From positions 1,508,985 through 1,572,984 of the forward strand of contig NZ_OY759719.1 in assembly GCF_963662555.1 (NCBI RefSeq): a stretch of DNA of 64,000 nucleotides. Direction: 5' to 3'. Position numbers and translations under genes: made by a program. Shown here one piece after another: positions 1-8,771 of the stretch. This stretch comes from Thiomicrorhabdus sp. GTDB lineage: Bacteria; Pseudomonadota; Gammaproteobacteria; Thiomicrospirales; Thiomicrospiraceae. The notes below the pieces were generated by a model that worked only from the letters and a program-made list of their open reading frames with translations, did not search any database and was not told the origin of the DNA. Positions within the stretch are counted from its first letter, which is position 1, and the number at the start of each line of letters is the position of its first letter.

Positions 1-421
1 GGGTGATTCAGCCTCTTCAGCAGAACTTTTGGCGTTAATTTCTTCGATTGCTCAATTACCAATGAGACAGGATATCGCTGTTACAGGTTCAATCAATCAG
101 TTTGGTGAAATTCAACCGATTGGTGGTGTAAATGAGAAGATTGAAGGCTTCTACAAGATTTGCCAACAACGTGGTTTAACGGGTACGCAAGGGGTGATTG
201 TTCCACAATCAAATGCCAGCCACTTAATGTTAAATACGGAAGTGAGAAATGCGGTAGAAAATGGTAGTTTTCATATTTATACCATGAGCCACATTGATGA
301 CGCTATTACCCTGTTTACGGGTGTTAAAGCTGGTAAAATGACCAAGAAAGGGCATTTTACTAAAAACAGTGTTAACGATAGAGTGTTAAAAGCCTTAGAA
401 GCAATGAATGAAAAATCTTAA
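1..421 (+). CDS. Lon-family (LonB/YcbZ-like) ATP-dependent protease, C-terminal part
   Basis: The gene enters from outside the window and the reading frame is open from base 2. The first visible residues are GDSASSAELL, the catalytic-serine motif of the S16 Lon protease domain in the LonB/YcbZ branch (LonA has a different sequence around the serine). The catalytic lysine lies in GGVNEKIEG about 45 residues on. The domain is followed by a short Lys-rich tail. Known for the family: ATP-driven degradation of unfolded or regulatory proteins in the cytoplasm. The ATPase part is not visible, so membrane anchoring and subtype cannot be checked. The stop is followed by an inverted repeat that may end transcription. 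Confidence 0.9.
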   Translation, partial: GDSASSAELLALISSIAQLPMRQDIAVTGSINQFGEIQPIGGVNEKIEGFYKICQQRGLTGTQGVIVPQSNASHLMLNTEVRNAVENGSFHIYTMSHIDDAITLFTGVKAGKMTKKGHFTKNSVNDRVLKALEAMNEKS

Positions 422-470
422 TCTTGAGTGAATCTCAATTTGATTTTTCATGCTATTAAAAAATAAAAGT

Positions 471-516
471 GAAGTAACCCCATGATTGGTTGTGCAATAT
501 TTGCGGGTTACTTTAT
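471..516 (+). terminator. Possible terminator after the Lon-family gene
   Basis: Arms AAGTAACCC and GGGTTACTT enclose a loop of about 25 bases, followed by a short T-rich stretch. The long loop and weak T-run make this only a moderate candidate. Confidence 0.4.
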
Positions 517-620
517 TTGATGTGTTTGTAAACTGTTTAGTTTTATGCTTTTTCTATTTATGTTTTAGCTGTAATTAACAAATGAAAAGAAATGTGCCTA
601 ACCCCGCAAGCTGTGGATTT

Positions 621-631
621 ACAGGCCTGGT
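621..631. repeat. Dispersed motif, 11-mer form (ACAGGCCTGGT)
   Basis: Intergenic, between the convergent Lon-family and HAD genes. One base is missing from the left arm relative to the 12-base palindrome. Flanks are TTT and AATT. Confidence 0.85.
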
Positions 632-706
632 AATTTTTATTTGCTTGATTGTCTTAAGTTTACCTAATAAACCCCATCTAAAATTTATCTAAAACATATC
701 TAAAAT

Positions 707-1360
707 TTATCTTAAGCTGATGCACGGCCAATTTTTCTGTCTGGCAATGGCAAGCAATTTGTCATCACCATCAACGACGACAGGGTGATCTACTATTTCT
801 AGTAGAGGTAAATCATTAAAAGAGTCCGAGTAGAAAAAGCTACCTTCTAAAGTTTCATTTTCTTGTTTTAGCCATTCATTTAAGCGTGTGACTTTGCCTT
901 TTTGAAAAGTCGGAACACCTGCTATTTCACCAGTGTAACGTCCATTAACTATTTCACCTTCAGTGCCTAACAACTCAGTAATTCCATAACGCTCACCAAT
1001 AGGGCGGGTAACAAAGGTGTTGGTGGCGGTAATTATCATCACTCGGTCACCTTTGGCTTTGTGCTCTTCAACTAAAGCCAGGGCTTTTGGCAACACAATC
1101 GGTTCTATAAAGGTTTGCATAAACTCTTTATGCCATTTGGCTAACGTTTCGGCACTCTGTTCACCCAATGGTTTAAGGGCAAAGCGTTGGTAGGCAATAA
1201 TGTCTAAAGTACCTGCTTTGTAGTCTTCATAAAACTGAGCATTTTGTTTGGCAAATTCTTTGGCATCTACATGACCATTTTTTACTAAAAACTCTCCCCA
1301 AAGAAAATCACTGTCATTGCCTATTAATGTGTTGTCTAAATCAAAGATTGCCAGAGCCAT
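707..1360 (-). CDS. HAD-superfamily phosphatase (subfamily IB, SerB-like)
   Basis: 217 residues. Motif I FDLDNTL (Asp7 nucleophile, Asp9), motif II threonine in the VMIITATN segment near residue 110, and the acidic motif YSDSFNDLP near 178 are all present, so it should be an active Mg-dependent phosphatase. The helical segment after motif I is the cap typical of subfamily IB, the SerB and histidinol-phosphatase-like group. The substrate cannot be read from sequence. It is divergent from rppH; as I recall, a HAD gene also sits beside rppH in Pseudomonas, so the pairing looks conserved. An inverted-repeat element now lies between the two genes, next to this gene's start. Confidence 0.88.
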   Translation of the reverse strand: MALAIFDLDNTLIGNDSDFLWGEFLVKNGHVDAKEFAKQNAQFYEDYKAGTLDIIAYQRFALKPLGEQSAETLAKWHKEFMQTFIEPIVLPKALALVEEHKAKGDRVMIITATNTFVTRPIGERYGITELLGTEGEIVNGRYTGEIAGVPTFQKGKVTRLNEWLKQENETLEGSFFYSDSFNDLPLLEIVDHPVVVDGDDKLLAIARQKNWPCISLR

Positions 1361-1381
1361 AAAGTTCTCGATATTGTGGTT

Positions 1382-1547
1382 TTAAGAGACCTTTGCACGA
1401 ATCTGGAGGAAAGAAAAATGTGAAAAAATCCTACGGGTTGAGGCCTAAAATGCAGTTAATAGCTAGCTATTGACAAGTTTTAGAACGAAAAGCAGTAGGA
1501 TTTTAGCCATTTTTACTCATTTATGATCTCGTGCAAAGGTCTCTTAA
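1382..1547. mobile_element. MITE-like element with 19-bp perfect terminal inverted repeats
   Basis: The ends TTAAGAGACCTTTGCACGA (1382-1400) and its exact reverse complement (1529-1547) enclose 128 bp without a coding frame. Inside are a second inverted pair AAATCCTAC/GTAGGATTT and the palindrome AATAGCTAGCTATT. If TTAA is the duplicated target, the element itself is GAGACC...GGTCTC, 1386-1543. The ends resemble those of IS5-group elements, whose targets often fit YTAR (TTAA fits). No transposase lies in the window, so mobilisation would be in trans. It sits in the promoter region between the divergent HAD gene and rppH. Confidence 0.85.
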
Positions 1548-1728
1548 GTAAAATAATTGCGGTGCTAATCGTAATCTAAACCATTTATACAAACAAGCAA
1601 ACACTATGTAAATTGTGTTTGCAAACCCAAAATAGTAATTAAATATGAACAAACCAGTGAATTTGGATTGAAAAAACCACAAATTTTAGGCACTATTAAA
1701 CAAATAAAAATTTTAGGCTAAGGTTCTC

Positions 1729-2220
1729 ATGATAGATTCAGATGGATATCGGCCAAATGTCGGTATCATAATTGTAAATAAAGAGGGCAAGCTTTTTTGG
1801 GGAAAACGCATTCAACAAGATGCATGGCAGTTTCCACAAGGTGGTATTCGTGAAAACGAAACACCACAACAAGCCGTCTTTAGAGAGTTAAAAGAAGAGG
1901 TGGGTTTAGACCCATCTGATGTACGTGTTTTAGGCAGAACACAAGATTGGATTAGTTATGATTTGCCCAAACACCTTATTAGGCATTACAGCCAGCCCGT
2001 TTGTGTTGGTCAAAAACAGATTTGGTTTATGTTAGGGTTAGAAGGTGACTCAGACCGAATTAATCTTAGTCAGCATGAAACACCAGAATTTGAAGACTGG
2101 GATTGGGTTGACTATTGGCGTCCTGTTCAAGAAGTAGTCAGTTTTAAACAGGCGGTTTATCATCAAGCTTTAACAGAGTTGGAAGATTCCATTAATACAT
2201 TTTGGTTGAATCACAAGTGA
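1729..2220 (+). CDS. rppH: RNA pyrophosphohydrolase RppH (Nudix hydrolase)
   Basis: 163 residues, the usual RppH length. The Nudix box spans residues 38-60, starting GGIRENETP and ending RELKEEVGL, with the expected Glu residues for Mg binding. The N-terminus (MIDSDGYRPNVGI) and the WQFPQGG segment are typical of RppH. The enzyme removes pyrophosphate from 5'-triphosphate mRNA and so starts RNase E-dependent decay in the cytoplasm. The start ATG lies about 10 bases after an AAGG-type ribosome site. A strong terminator follows, so it is probably transcribed alone. Confidence 0.95.
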   Translation: MIDSDGYRPNVGIIIVNKEGKLFWGKRIQQDAWQFPQGGIRENETPQQAVFRELKEEVGLDPSDVRVLGRTQDWISYDLPKHLIRHYSQPVCVGQKQIWFMLGLEGDSDRINLSQHETPEFEDWDWVDYWRPVQEVVSFKQAVYHQALTELEDSINTFWLNHK

Positions 2221-2235
2221 TCTTTTTTTACTAAA

Positions 2236-2271
2236 ACCACTTAGGCTTACAACAGTCTAAGTGGTTTTTTT
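2236..2271 (+). terminator. Intrinsic terminator of rppH
   Basis: Stem ACCACTTAG/CTAAGTGGT with a 12-base loop, followed by seven T. Confidence 0.9.
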
Positions 2272-2291
2272 ATGTCTAAAATTGCGTTTTT

Positions 2292-2303
2292 ACCAGGCCT
2301 GGT
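2292..2303. repeat. Dispersed palindrome ACCAGGCCTGGT
   Basis: Perfect copy 20 bp after the rppH terminator, with T-rich and A-rich flanks that lengthen the symmetry. Confidence 0.95.
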
Positions 2304-2448
2304 AAAAATATAAGTGATTGATATTGTTAAGCATGGCTAGGTTTCATAAATACTTGTTCTTAATGCTTGATAGCTAATAAATGATTAGCTTTCAATAGTT
2401 TATAAGCCTTTTATGATTTGTTTAAGCCTAATCTGCGAATTCAAGCGG

Positions 2449-2690
2449 CTTACAATGTGATTTTTGTTAAAAAAATGTTATTATTCACCAAATTTTTAGT
2501 CTCTTTTTCACCCTGTTTGCCGTTCGTTCATGGCGACTTACAAAAGGGCAACTTAAGAAGTGCCCACTAAGAGAATGCTTTGGAAAACTAAGTAGCTGGA
2601 ACCCAAAGTAACAATTGTTGGCGGTACATTGTAAGACCTACGTTGTATCGAACCCCTTCAGGCTTACCCAGCACCTGAAGAAAAATTATC
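2449..2690 (+). ncRNA. Structured leader or small RNA upstream of aceE (6S-like pairing, unproven)
   Basis: Nested complementary segments suggest a folded RNA: CCTG 2512-2515 with CAGG 2659-2662, GTTCG 2522-2526 with CGAAC 2649-2653, and CTTACAA 2537-2543 with TTGTAAG 2629-2635. Inside are hairpins GGGCA/TGCCC (2546-2565) and CTTTGG/CCAAAG (2578-2608). Two alternatives compete: CTTACAATGT 2449-2458 pairs 10 of 10 with 2626-2635, and CTTCAGG 2656-2662 pairs with CCTGAAG 2674-2680. The long rod with inner loops recalls 6S RNA, but I could not confirm the 6S consensus. A switching leader of aceE is the other reading. No TPP-riboswitch core was recognised. Confidence 0.4.
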
Positions 2691-2713
2691 CAACCCATTG
2701 AGGTAATCATCAT

Positions 2714-5374
2714 ATGAGCGAAAATTTCGTTGACCAAGATCCACAAGAAACTCAAGAATGGCTAGACGCCTTAGAAGCAGTAGTTTCTTTTGAAGGATCA
2801 GATAAAGCACAGCACATCATTGCGACTTTAATTGAAAAAGCGCGTGTGCATGGAATTGATATTCCATATGCAGCAAATACTCCTTATTGCAATACCATTG
2901 CCGAAGAAGAACAAGCACACTATCCAGGTAACGTTGGCATTGAACAAAAAATGCGTGCCATGTTACGTTGGAATGCGATGGCAATCGTATCGGGAGCAAA
3001 CAAGAATACTAGCGTAGGTGGTCACATTGCATCTTACGCATCAAGCTGTACTTTATATGAAGTAGGTATGAACCACTTCTTCAAAGGTCCTAAGCACGAA
3101 AAAGGTGCTGATATGATTTTCTTCCAGGGGCACACGGCACCTGGTATGTATGCTCGTTCTTTTATGGAAGGGCGTCTTGATGAAGAACAACTAAGAAACT
3201 ATCGTCAAGAAGTAGGCGGTAACGGTTTATCTTCATATCCCCACCCTTGGTTAATGAGTGATTACTGGCAGTTCCCAACAGTTTCTATGGGTCTTGGGCC
3301 ACTAATGGCTATTTACCAAGCACGTTTTATGAAATACATGGAAGCACGTGGGTTAGCTAAGACTGATGGCCGTAAGGTTTGGGCATTCTTAGGTGATGGT
3401 GAGATGGATGAACCAGAATCTCGTGGTGCATTACAGCTAGCTAAACGTGAAAAACTAGACAACCTTGTATTTGTTATTAACTGTAACTTACAGCGTTTAG
3501 ATGGCCCTGTTCGTGGTAACGACAGCATTATTCAAGAACTTGAAGGTGTGTTCCGTGGAGCTGGTTGGGCAGTAACTAAAGTTATTTGGGGTTCTGGTTG
3601 GGATCGTCTTTTACAAAAAGATACCTCTGGAAAACTGATTGAGCGTATGGGTGAAGTCGTTGATGGTGAGTACCAGGCTTACAAAGCGAAAGATGGTGCT
3701 TTTGTTCGTGAACACTTCTTTGGTAAATACCCTGAAACTGCAGCTCTAGTTGCCGACATGACTGATGACCAAATCTTTAAGCTTTCTCGTGGTGGTCACT
3801 CTCCGCGTAAAATCTACAACGCTTATAAACGTGCAGAAGAGACAAAAGGTCAACCAACGGTTATCTTGGCTAAAACGGTTAAAGGTTACGGAATGGGGCC
3901 ATACGGTGAATCAGCTAACACTGCTCACCAACAGAAAAAATTGGATTACGAAGGTTATAAATATTTCCGTGATCGTTTTGCGATTCCATTCTCAGATGAA
4001 GATTTAGCAAAACAAGTTCCTTTCTATGTGCCTGACGAAGATTCAGACGTTATGAAGTACATGAGAGAGCGTCGTGAAGCTTTAGGTGGTTCTTTACCAT
4101 CTCGCCAAGACAACGCAGAGCCACTTCCAGTTCCAGCATTAGATGCCTTCAAAATGTTAACGGAAGGCACTGGCGACCGTGAAATGTCAACCACTATGGC
4201 GTTTGTGCGTATCGTATCTATCCTGTTACGTGACAAGACTATCGGGCCACGTGTTGTGCCAATCATTCCGGATGAAGCACGTACTTTCGGTATGGAAGGT
4301 CTATTCCGCCAAGTAGGTATCTACGATCCAGCAGGCCAGTTATATGAGCCAATGGATAACGACCAGTTGATGTGGTACAAAGAATCTTCAAACGGACAAG
4401 TTTTTGAAGAAGGGATTAACGAAGCGGGTGCAATGGCTAACTGGATTGCGGCTTCTACCGCTTACGCTAACTATGGCGTAAGCATGATTCCTTTCTACAT
4501 CTACTACTCAATGTTCGGTTTCCAACGTATTGGTGACTTAGCTTGGGCAGCGGGTGATTCTCGTGCACGTGGTTTCTTAATTGGTGGTACGGCAGGTCGT
4601 ACAACGCTTGAAGGTGAAGGTCTTCAACACCAAGATGGTCATAACTTAATTCAGTATGATCATATTCCTAACTGTGTTTCTTATGACCCAACATTTGCGT
4701 TTGAGATGGCTGTTATTATTCGTGACGGTATCAAACGTATGTTCCATGAGAAAGAAGATGTTTTCTATTACATCACCGCGATGAACGAAAACTATTCACA
4801 CCCTGCTATGCCAGAAGGGTCTGAAGATGACATCTTAAAAGGTCTATACAAATTTAAAGACTCAACCGCTAAACACAAAAACCGTGTTCAGTTAATGGGG
4901 TCAGGTACGATTTTCCGTGAAGTTATTCAAGCCGCTGAAATGCTTGAAAATGATTGGAATGTTGCTGCCGATATCTGGGGTGTACCAAGTTTCAACTTGC
5001 TACGTCGTGATGGAGTTGAAGCAACGCGTTGGAACACAATGCACCCAACTTCAACACCTAAAGTACCGTTTGTTACTGAGAAGTTACAAGGTTCTGAAGG
5101 GCCATTCATTGTGGCTACGGATTACATCCGTGACTACCCTGAGCGTATTCGTCAATATGTTCCTGGTGAATATTATGTATTAGGTACAGACGGCTTTGGT
5201 CGTTCTGATACGCGTGAACAGCTACGTAAGTTCTTCGAAGTTAACAGCCAATATGTGGTTGTAGAAGCACTTAAAGCGTTAGCTGATGCGGGAAAAATCA
5301 AGCCAGAAGTGGTGGCTGAAGCCATTACTAAATATGGCATTGATAGCGACAAAGCTTACCCAGTACACGCTTAA
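2714..5374 (+). CDS. aceE: Pyruvate dehydrogenase E1 component, homodimeric type
   Basis: 886 residues, the standard AceE length. The thiamine-diphosphate motif begins GDGEMDEPE near residue 228 and ends with the NCNLQRLDG segment. The C-terminal transketolase-like part has the HQDGHN segment and ends in a typical AceE tail (VVEALKALADAG). It decarboxylates pyruvate and reductively acetylates the lipoyl domains of AceF. The start is fixed by GAGG about 10 bases before ATG. It is the first gene of aceE-aceF-lpdA and has a long structured leader. A hairpin after the stop may lower expression of the genes behind it. Confidence 0.98.
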   Translation: MSENFVDQDPQETQEWLDALEAVVSFEGSDKAQHIIATLIEKARVHGIDIPYAANTPYCNTIAEEEQAHYPGNVGIEQKMRAMLRWNAMAIVSGANKNTSVGGHIASYASSCTLYEVGMNHFFKGPKHEKGADMIFFQGHTAPGMYARSFMEGRLDEEQLRNYRQEVGGNGLSSYPHPWLMSDYWQFPTVSMGLGPLMAIYQARFMKYMEARGLAKTDGRKVWAFLGDGEMDEPESRGALQLAKREKLDNLVFVINCNLQRLDGPVRGNDSIIQELEGVFRGAGWAVTKVIWGSGWDRLLQKDTSGKLIERMGEVVDGEYQAYKAKDGAFVREHFFGKYPETAALVADMTDDQIFKLSRGGHSPRKIYNAYKRAEETKGQPTVILAKTVKGYGMGPYGESANTAHQQKKLDYEGYKYFRDRFAIPFSDEDLAKQVPFYVPDEDSDVMKYMRERREALGGSLPSRQDNAEPLPVPALDAFKMLTEGTGDREMSTTMAFVRIVSILLRDKTIGPRVVPIIPDEARTFGMEGLFRQVGIYDPAGQLYEPMDNDQLMWYKESSNGQVFEEGINEAGAMANWIAASTAYANYGVSMIPFYIYYSMFGFQRIGDLAWAAGDSRARGFLIGGTAGRTTLEGEGLQHQDGHNLIQYDHIPNCVSYDPTFAFEMAVIIRDGIKRMFHEKEDVFYYITAMNENYSHPAMPEGSEDDILKGLYKFKDSTAKHKNRVQLMGSGTIFREVIQAAEMLENDWNVAADIWGVPSFNLLRRDGVEATRWNTMHPTSTPKVPFVTEKLQGSEGPFIVATDYIRDYPERIRQYVPGEYYVLGTDGFGRSDTREQLRKFFEVNSQYVVVEALKALADAGKIKPEVVAEAITKYGIDSDKAYPVHA

Positions 5375-5381
5375 ATGTTGC

Positions 5382-5422
5382 AAGCCGTTAGAGCGAGTTT
5401 CACTCTACTCTAAAGGCTTTTT
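5382..5422 (+). terminator. Terminator-like hairpin between aceE and aceF
   Basis: AAGCCGTTAGAG pairs with CTCTAAAGGCTT (one bulged base) before a run of five T. It may act as a partial terminator or a processing site within the pdh cluster. Confidence 0.7.
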
Positions 5423-5542
5423 CATTAGGGCGTTTTAAACAAGTTAAGAAAAACAAGTTAGTAAAAACGCCCGAATACCGAATTTTTGAGACCTTGGTAA
5501 ATAATATAAATACTAAGGCCTCCATACAAAGGAAACTTTGAC

Positions 5543-6877
5543 ATGGCGATACAACAAATTACGATTCCAGATATTGGTGATTTTGACGCAGTTGAAATCA
5601 TTGAAGTCTTAGTCTCAGTAGGCGATACGGTTGCCGTTGATGACTCATTATTAACCTTAGAATCTGATAAAGCGACGATGGAAATTCCATCACCATTTGC
5701 TGGAACAATAACCAAAATTGGTGTTGAAGTAGGTGGCAGTGTTTCAGAGGGTGATTATGTTTTAGATATTGATGTCTCAGATGATGCAGCGGCAGAAACT
5801 CCTCAAGCTCCTGAAACACCAAAAGCAGAAGAAAAACCAGCACCAGAAGCTCCAAAAGCGGCTCCGGCTCCAAAGCCAGCACCAAGTAATCACGCTACGG
5901 TTGAGACCTCTCCAATTGTTGCAGCAGCGGCTAACAAGCCTGTTAATGCTCAAGACATGGGTGCAAAATCTCACGCTTCTCCATCTGTAAGAGCCTTTGC
6001 TCGTAAATTAGGTGTTGATTTAACCAACGTTGCAGGTTCAGGGCCAAAAGGCAGAATTGTACAAACTGACGTTGAAGCTGCAATTAAAGCGGTCATGAGT
6101 GGTCAGGCTGCGGCACCTGGTCAAGCAGCTATGAGTGGCACAGGTATTCCACCAGTTCCAGAAGTTGATTTCAGCAAGTTTGGTGAAACCACAACCGAAG
6201 AGCTAGGCAGAATCAAGAAAATCTCTGGTAAGTTCCTACACGCAAGCTGGTTAAACGTACCTCACGTTACTCAGTTTGACGAATCTGACATTACTGAAAT
6301 GGATCAGTTCCGTAAAGATCAAAAAGCCGCTGCTGAGAAGCAGGGCGTTAAATTAACACCGCTTGTTTTTGTAATGAAAGCCGTGGTAAAAGCTTTACAA
6401 GACTTCCCAAGCTTTAATGCTTCACTGTCTTCTGATGGACAATCAATCATCAAAAAATCTTACTACAACATTGGTATTGCAGTAGATACACCAAATGGCC
6501 TAATGGTTCCAGTGGTGAAAGACGTTGATAAAAAAGGCATTTACGAGCTTTCTCGTGACCTAATGGAAATCTCTGCTAAAGCACGTGATGGTAAGTTAGG
6601 GCCTGCTGATATGGCGGGTGGTACTTTCACTATCTCTAGCTTAGGTGGTATTGGTGGTACTCAGTTCACGCCAATCGTAAACGCACCAGAAGTGGCGATT
6701 ATGGGTCTATCTAAAGCCAAAATGCAGCCAGTTTGGAATGGTTCAGAATTCATTCCACGCCTAATCATGCCTTTCAGTGTTTCTTACGATCACCGTGCGA
6801 TTGATGGTGCAGAAGGCGTTCGTTTCACCACTACGGTTGGCAACTACCTAACTGACTTACGTCAGCTAATTCTTTAA
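5543..6877 (+). CDS. aceF: Dihydrolipoamide acetyltransferase (pyruvate dehydrogenase E2)
   Basis: 444 residues. Order: one lipoyl domain (residues 1-78, lipoyl Lys43 in SDKATMEIP), an Ala/Pro/Lys/Glu linker (about 85-130), a peripheral-subunit-binding domain (about 146-178, SPSVRAFARKLG) and the catalytic acetyltransferase domain with DHRAIDG near residue 417. Many gammaproteobacterial AceF proteins carry two or three lipoyl domains; this one has one, and the E3 encoded next door carries another. AGG about 10 bases upstream of ATG is the ribosome site. It transfers acetyl groups to CoA in the cytoplasmic complex. Confidence 0.97.
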   Translation: MAIQQITIPDIGDFDAVEIIEVLVSVGDTVAVDDSLLTLESDKATMEIPSPFAGTITKIGVEVGGSVSEGDYVLDIDVSDDAAAETPQAPETPKAEEKPAPEAPKAAPAPKPAPSNHATVETSPIVAAAANKPVNAQDMGAKSHASPSVRAFARKLGVDLTNVAGSGPKGRIVQTDVEAAIKAVMSGQAAAPGQAAMSGTGIPPVPEVDFSKFGETTTEELGRIKKISGKFLHASWLNVPHVTQFDESDITEMDQFRKDQKAAAEKQGVKLTPLVFVMKAVVKALQDFPSFNASLSSDGQSIIKKSYYNIGIAVDTPNGLMVPVVKDVDKKGIYELSRDLMEISAKARDGKLGPADMAGGTFTISSLGGIGGTQFTPIVNAPEVAIMGLSKAKMQPVWNGSEFIPRLIMPFSVSYDHRAIDGAEGVRFTTTVGNYLTDLRQLIL

Positions 6878-6889
6878 TAGGAGCTTAAG

Positions 6890-8662
6890 ATGAGTAAAAT
6901 TATAGACATCGTCGTTCCTGACATCGGTGATTTTGCCGAAGTTGATATTATTGAAGTATTGGTTTCAGCAGGTGAAGAAGTGGCTCAAGATGATTCTTTA
7001 GTCACCTTAGAATCAGACAAAGCGACGATGGAAATCCCAGCACCTTTTGCAGGTAAAGTGGTTTCTTTCTCTGCCGCAGTGGGCGATAAGGTAAAAGAAG
7101 GTTCTATTTTAGGAACCATGGAAATTGCCGCACACGACACCGTTTTAGCCAATGTAGAAGAGAGTGTTGCACCAGCTGAACCAGAACCAGAAAAAGAAGA
7201 AAAACCTGCACCTCAGGCGGTTTCTGCAAGTGATTTACCTCCAGCGGATATTCAATGTGAAGTCCTTGTTTTGGGTTCAGGCCCTGGTGGTTACACTGCG
7301 GCTTTCCGTGCGGCTGACCTTGGCAAAAAAGTGGTCATGGTTGAGCGTTACAGCAATATCGGTGGTGTGTGTCTAAACGTCGGTTGTATTCCGTCTAAAG
7401 CCTTATTGCACATGTCTGTGGTATTAAATGAAACCAAAGAGATGGGCGCACACGGTATTACTTTTGCCGAGCCTCAAATTGATATTGATAAAATTCGTGC
7501 ATTTAAAGACGGCGTTATCAATAAACTAACTGGTGGTTTATCAGGCCTGGCAAAAGCTCGTAAAGTAGAAGTTGTTACTGGTTATGGTAAATTTACTTCA
7601 GGCAATACCGTTGCTGTTGAAGCAGATGATGGTTCAATCAAGACCATTGCGTTTGAAAAAGCGATTATTGCCGCAGGTTCACGTGTTATCAAATTACCAT
7701 TTATTCCACATGATGACCCACGTGTTATGGATTCAACGGGAGCATTAGCCCTAGAAGAAATTCCAGAACGTCTATTGGTCATTGGTGGTGGTATCATCGG
7801 TCTAGAAATGGCACAGGTTTATGACTCTTTAGGGTCAAAAATCACTGTGGTAGAACTTGGCGATACTATTATCCCTGGTGCGGATAAAGACATCACCAAG
7901 CCTTTACTTAAGAAAATCAAGAAAAAGTATGAAAACGTTTACCTAAAATCAAAAGTCACCAATGTAGAAGCCAAACCAGAAGGCTTATTAGTGACATTTG
8001 AAGGTAAAGGTTGCCCAGAAACCGATATGTTTGACCGTGTGTTGGTTGCAGTCGGTCGTGCCGCTAACGGTAAACTGATTGATGCTGAAAAAGCCGGTGT
8101 TGCTGTTAACGATTGGGGATTCATTGAAGTCAATGAACGTCAAGAAACTAATGTCGATAATATCTACGCCATCGGTGACATCGTTGGTCAGCCAATGTTA
8201 GCACACAAAGCAGTACACGAAGGTAAAGTGGCGGCAGAAGTCATTAACGGTATGCCAAGTGCGTTTACCCCAATGTCTATTCCATCAGTGGCCTATACTG
8301 ATCCAGAAGTCGCTTGGGCTGGTAAAACAGAAGAAGAACTTAAAGCCGAAGGCATTGAGTACGAAAAAGGCGCATTCCCTTGGGCGGCGTCTGGTCGTAG
8401 CTTAAGTCTAGGACGTGACGAAGGTCTAACCAAAGCCATGTTCTGTGCCAAAACACACCGTTTATTAGGGTGTGGAATGGTTGGGCCAAATGCCGGTGAA
8501 CTGATTGCCGAAGCCATGCTAGCGATTGAGATGGGTGCAGATATGCAAGATATCGGATTGACGATTCATCCGCATCCAACGCTGAGTGAAACATTATGTT
8601 TCGCGGCAGAGATGGCGGAGGGGACGATTACAGATCTAATGCCACCTAAGAAAAAGAAGTAA
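6890..8662 (+). CDS. lpdA: Dihydrolipoamide dehydrogenase (E3) with N-terminal lipoyl domain
   Basis: 590 residues, about 115 longer than plain E3. Residues 1-80 are a lipoyl domain (Lys44 in SDKATMEIP) closely matching that of AceF, followed by an acidic Pro-rich linker. The flavoprotein starts near 118 with the FAD motif LGSGPGGYTAAFRA. Redox cysteines are in CLNVGCIPSK near 160-165, the NAD motif is IGGGIIGLEMA, and the catalytic HPHPTLSE is near 559. It re-oxidises dihydrolipoyl groups using NAD. It begins 12 bases after aceF behind AGGAG, so the two are co-transcribed. One degenerate dispersed motif lies at 7541. Confidence 0.97.
   Translation: MSKIIDIVVPDIGDFAEVDIIEVLVSAGEEVAQDDSLVTLESDKATMEIPAPFAGKVVSFSAAVGDKVKEGSILGTMEIAAHDTVLANVEESVAPAEPEPEKEEKPAPQAVSASDLPPADIQCEVLVLGSGPGGYTAAFRAADLGKKVVMVERYSNIGGVCLNVGCIPSKALLHMSVVLNETKEMGAHGITFAEPQIDIDKIRAFKDGVINKLTGGLSGLAKARKVEVVTGYGKFTSGNTVAVEADDGSIKTIAFEKAIIAAGSRVIKLPFIPHDDPRVMDSTGALALEEIPERLLVIGGGIIGLEMAQVYDSLGSKITVVELGDTIIPGADKDITKPLLKKIKKKYENVYLKSKVTNVEAKPEGLLVTFEGKGCPETDMFDRVLVAVGRAANGKLIDAEKAGVAVNDWGFIEVNERQETNVDNIYAIGDIVGQPMLAHKAVHEGKVAAEVINGMPSAFTPMSIPSVAYTDPEVAWAGKTEEELKAEGIEYEKGAFPWAASGRSLSLGRDEGLTKAMFCAKTHRLLGCGMVGPNAGELIAEAMLAIEMGADMQDIGLTIHPHPTLSETLCFAAEMAEGTITDLMPPKKKK
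7541..7550. repeat. Intragenic dispersed-motif copy (one mismatch) in lpdA
   Basis: TCAGGCCTGG followed by C, read in frame as S-G-L-A. It is the only intragenic copy that departs from the 10-mer CAGGCCTGGT. Confidence 0.7.
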
Positions 8663-8682
8663 TATCAAGGATTTACTTAGCT

Positions 8683-8708
8683 AAAAAACCGCCTTAGGGC
8701 GGTTTTTT
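8683..8708 (+). terminator. Intrinsic terminator of the pdh cluster
   Basis: AAAAAACCGCC, TTA loop area, GGCGGTTTTTT: a compact GC stem with A and T runs on both sides. Confidence 0.93.
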
Positions 8709-8771
8709 AGCTTAAGTGTGTATATACTTTATTTGTTAAGCTTATGTATGTGTTTTTAAGGTTTGAATGAA

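Noticed and set aside
2449-2690. TPP riboswitch before aceE
   Set aside because: AceE uses TPP, but the CUGAGA and ACCUGA core elements are absent.
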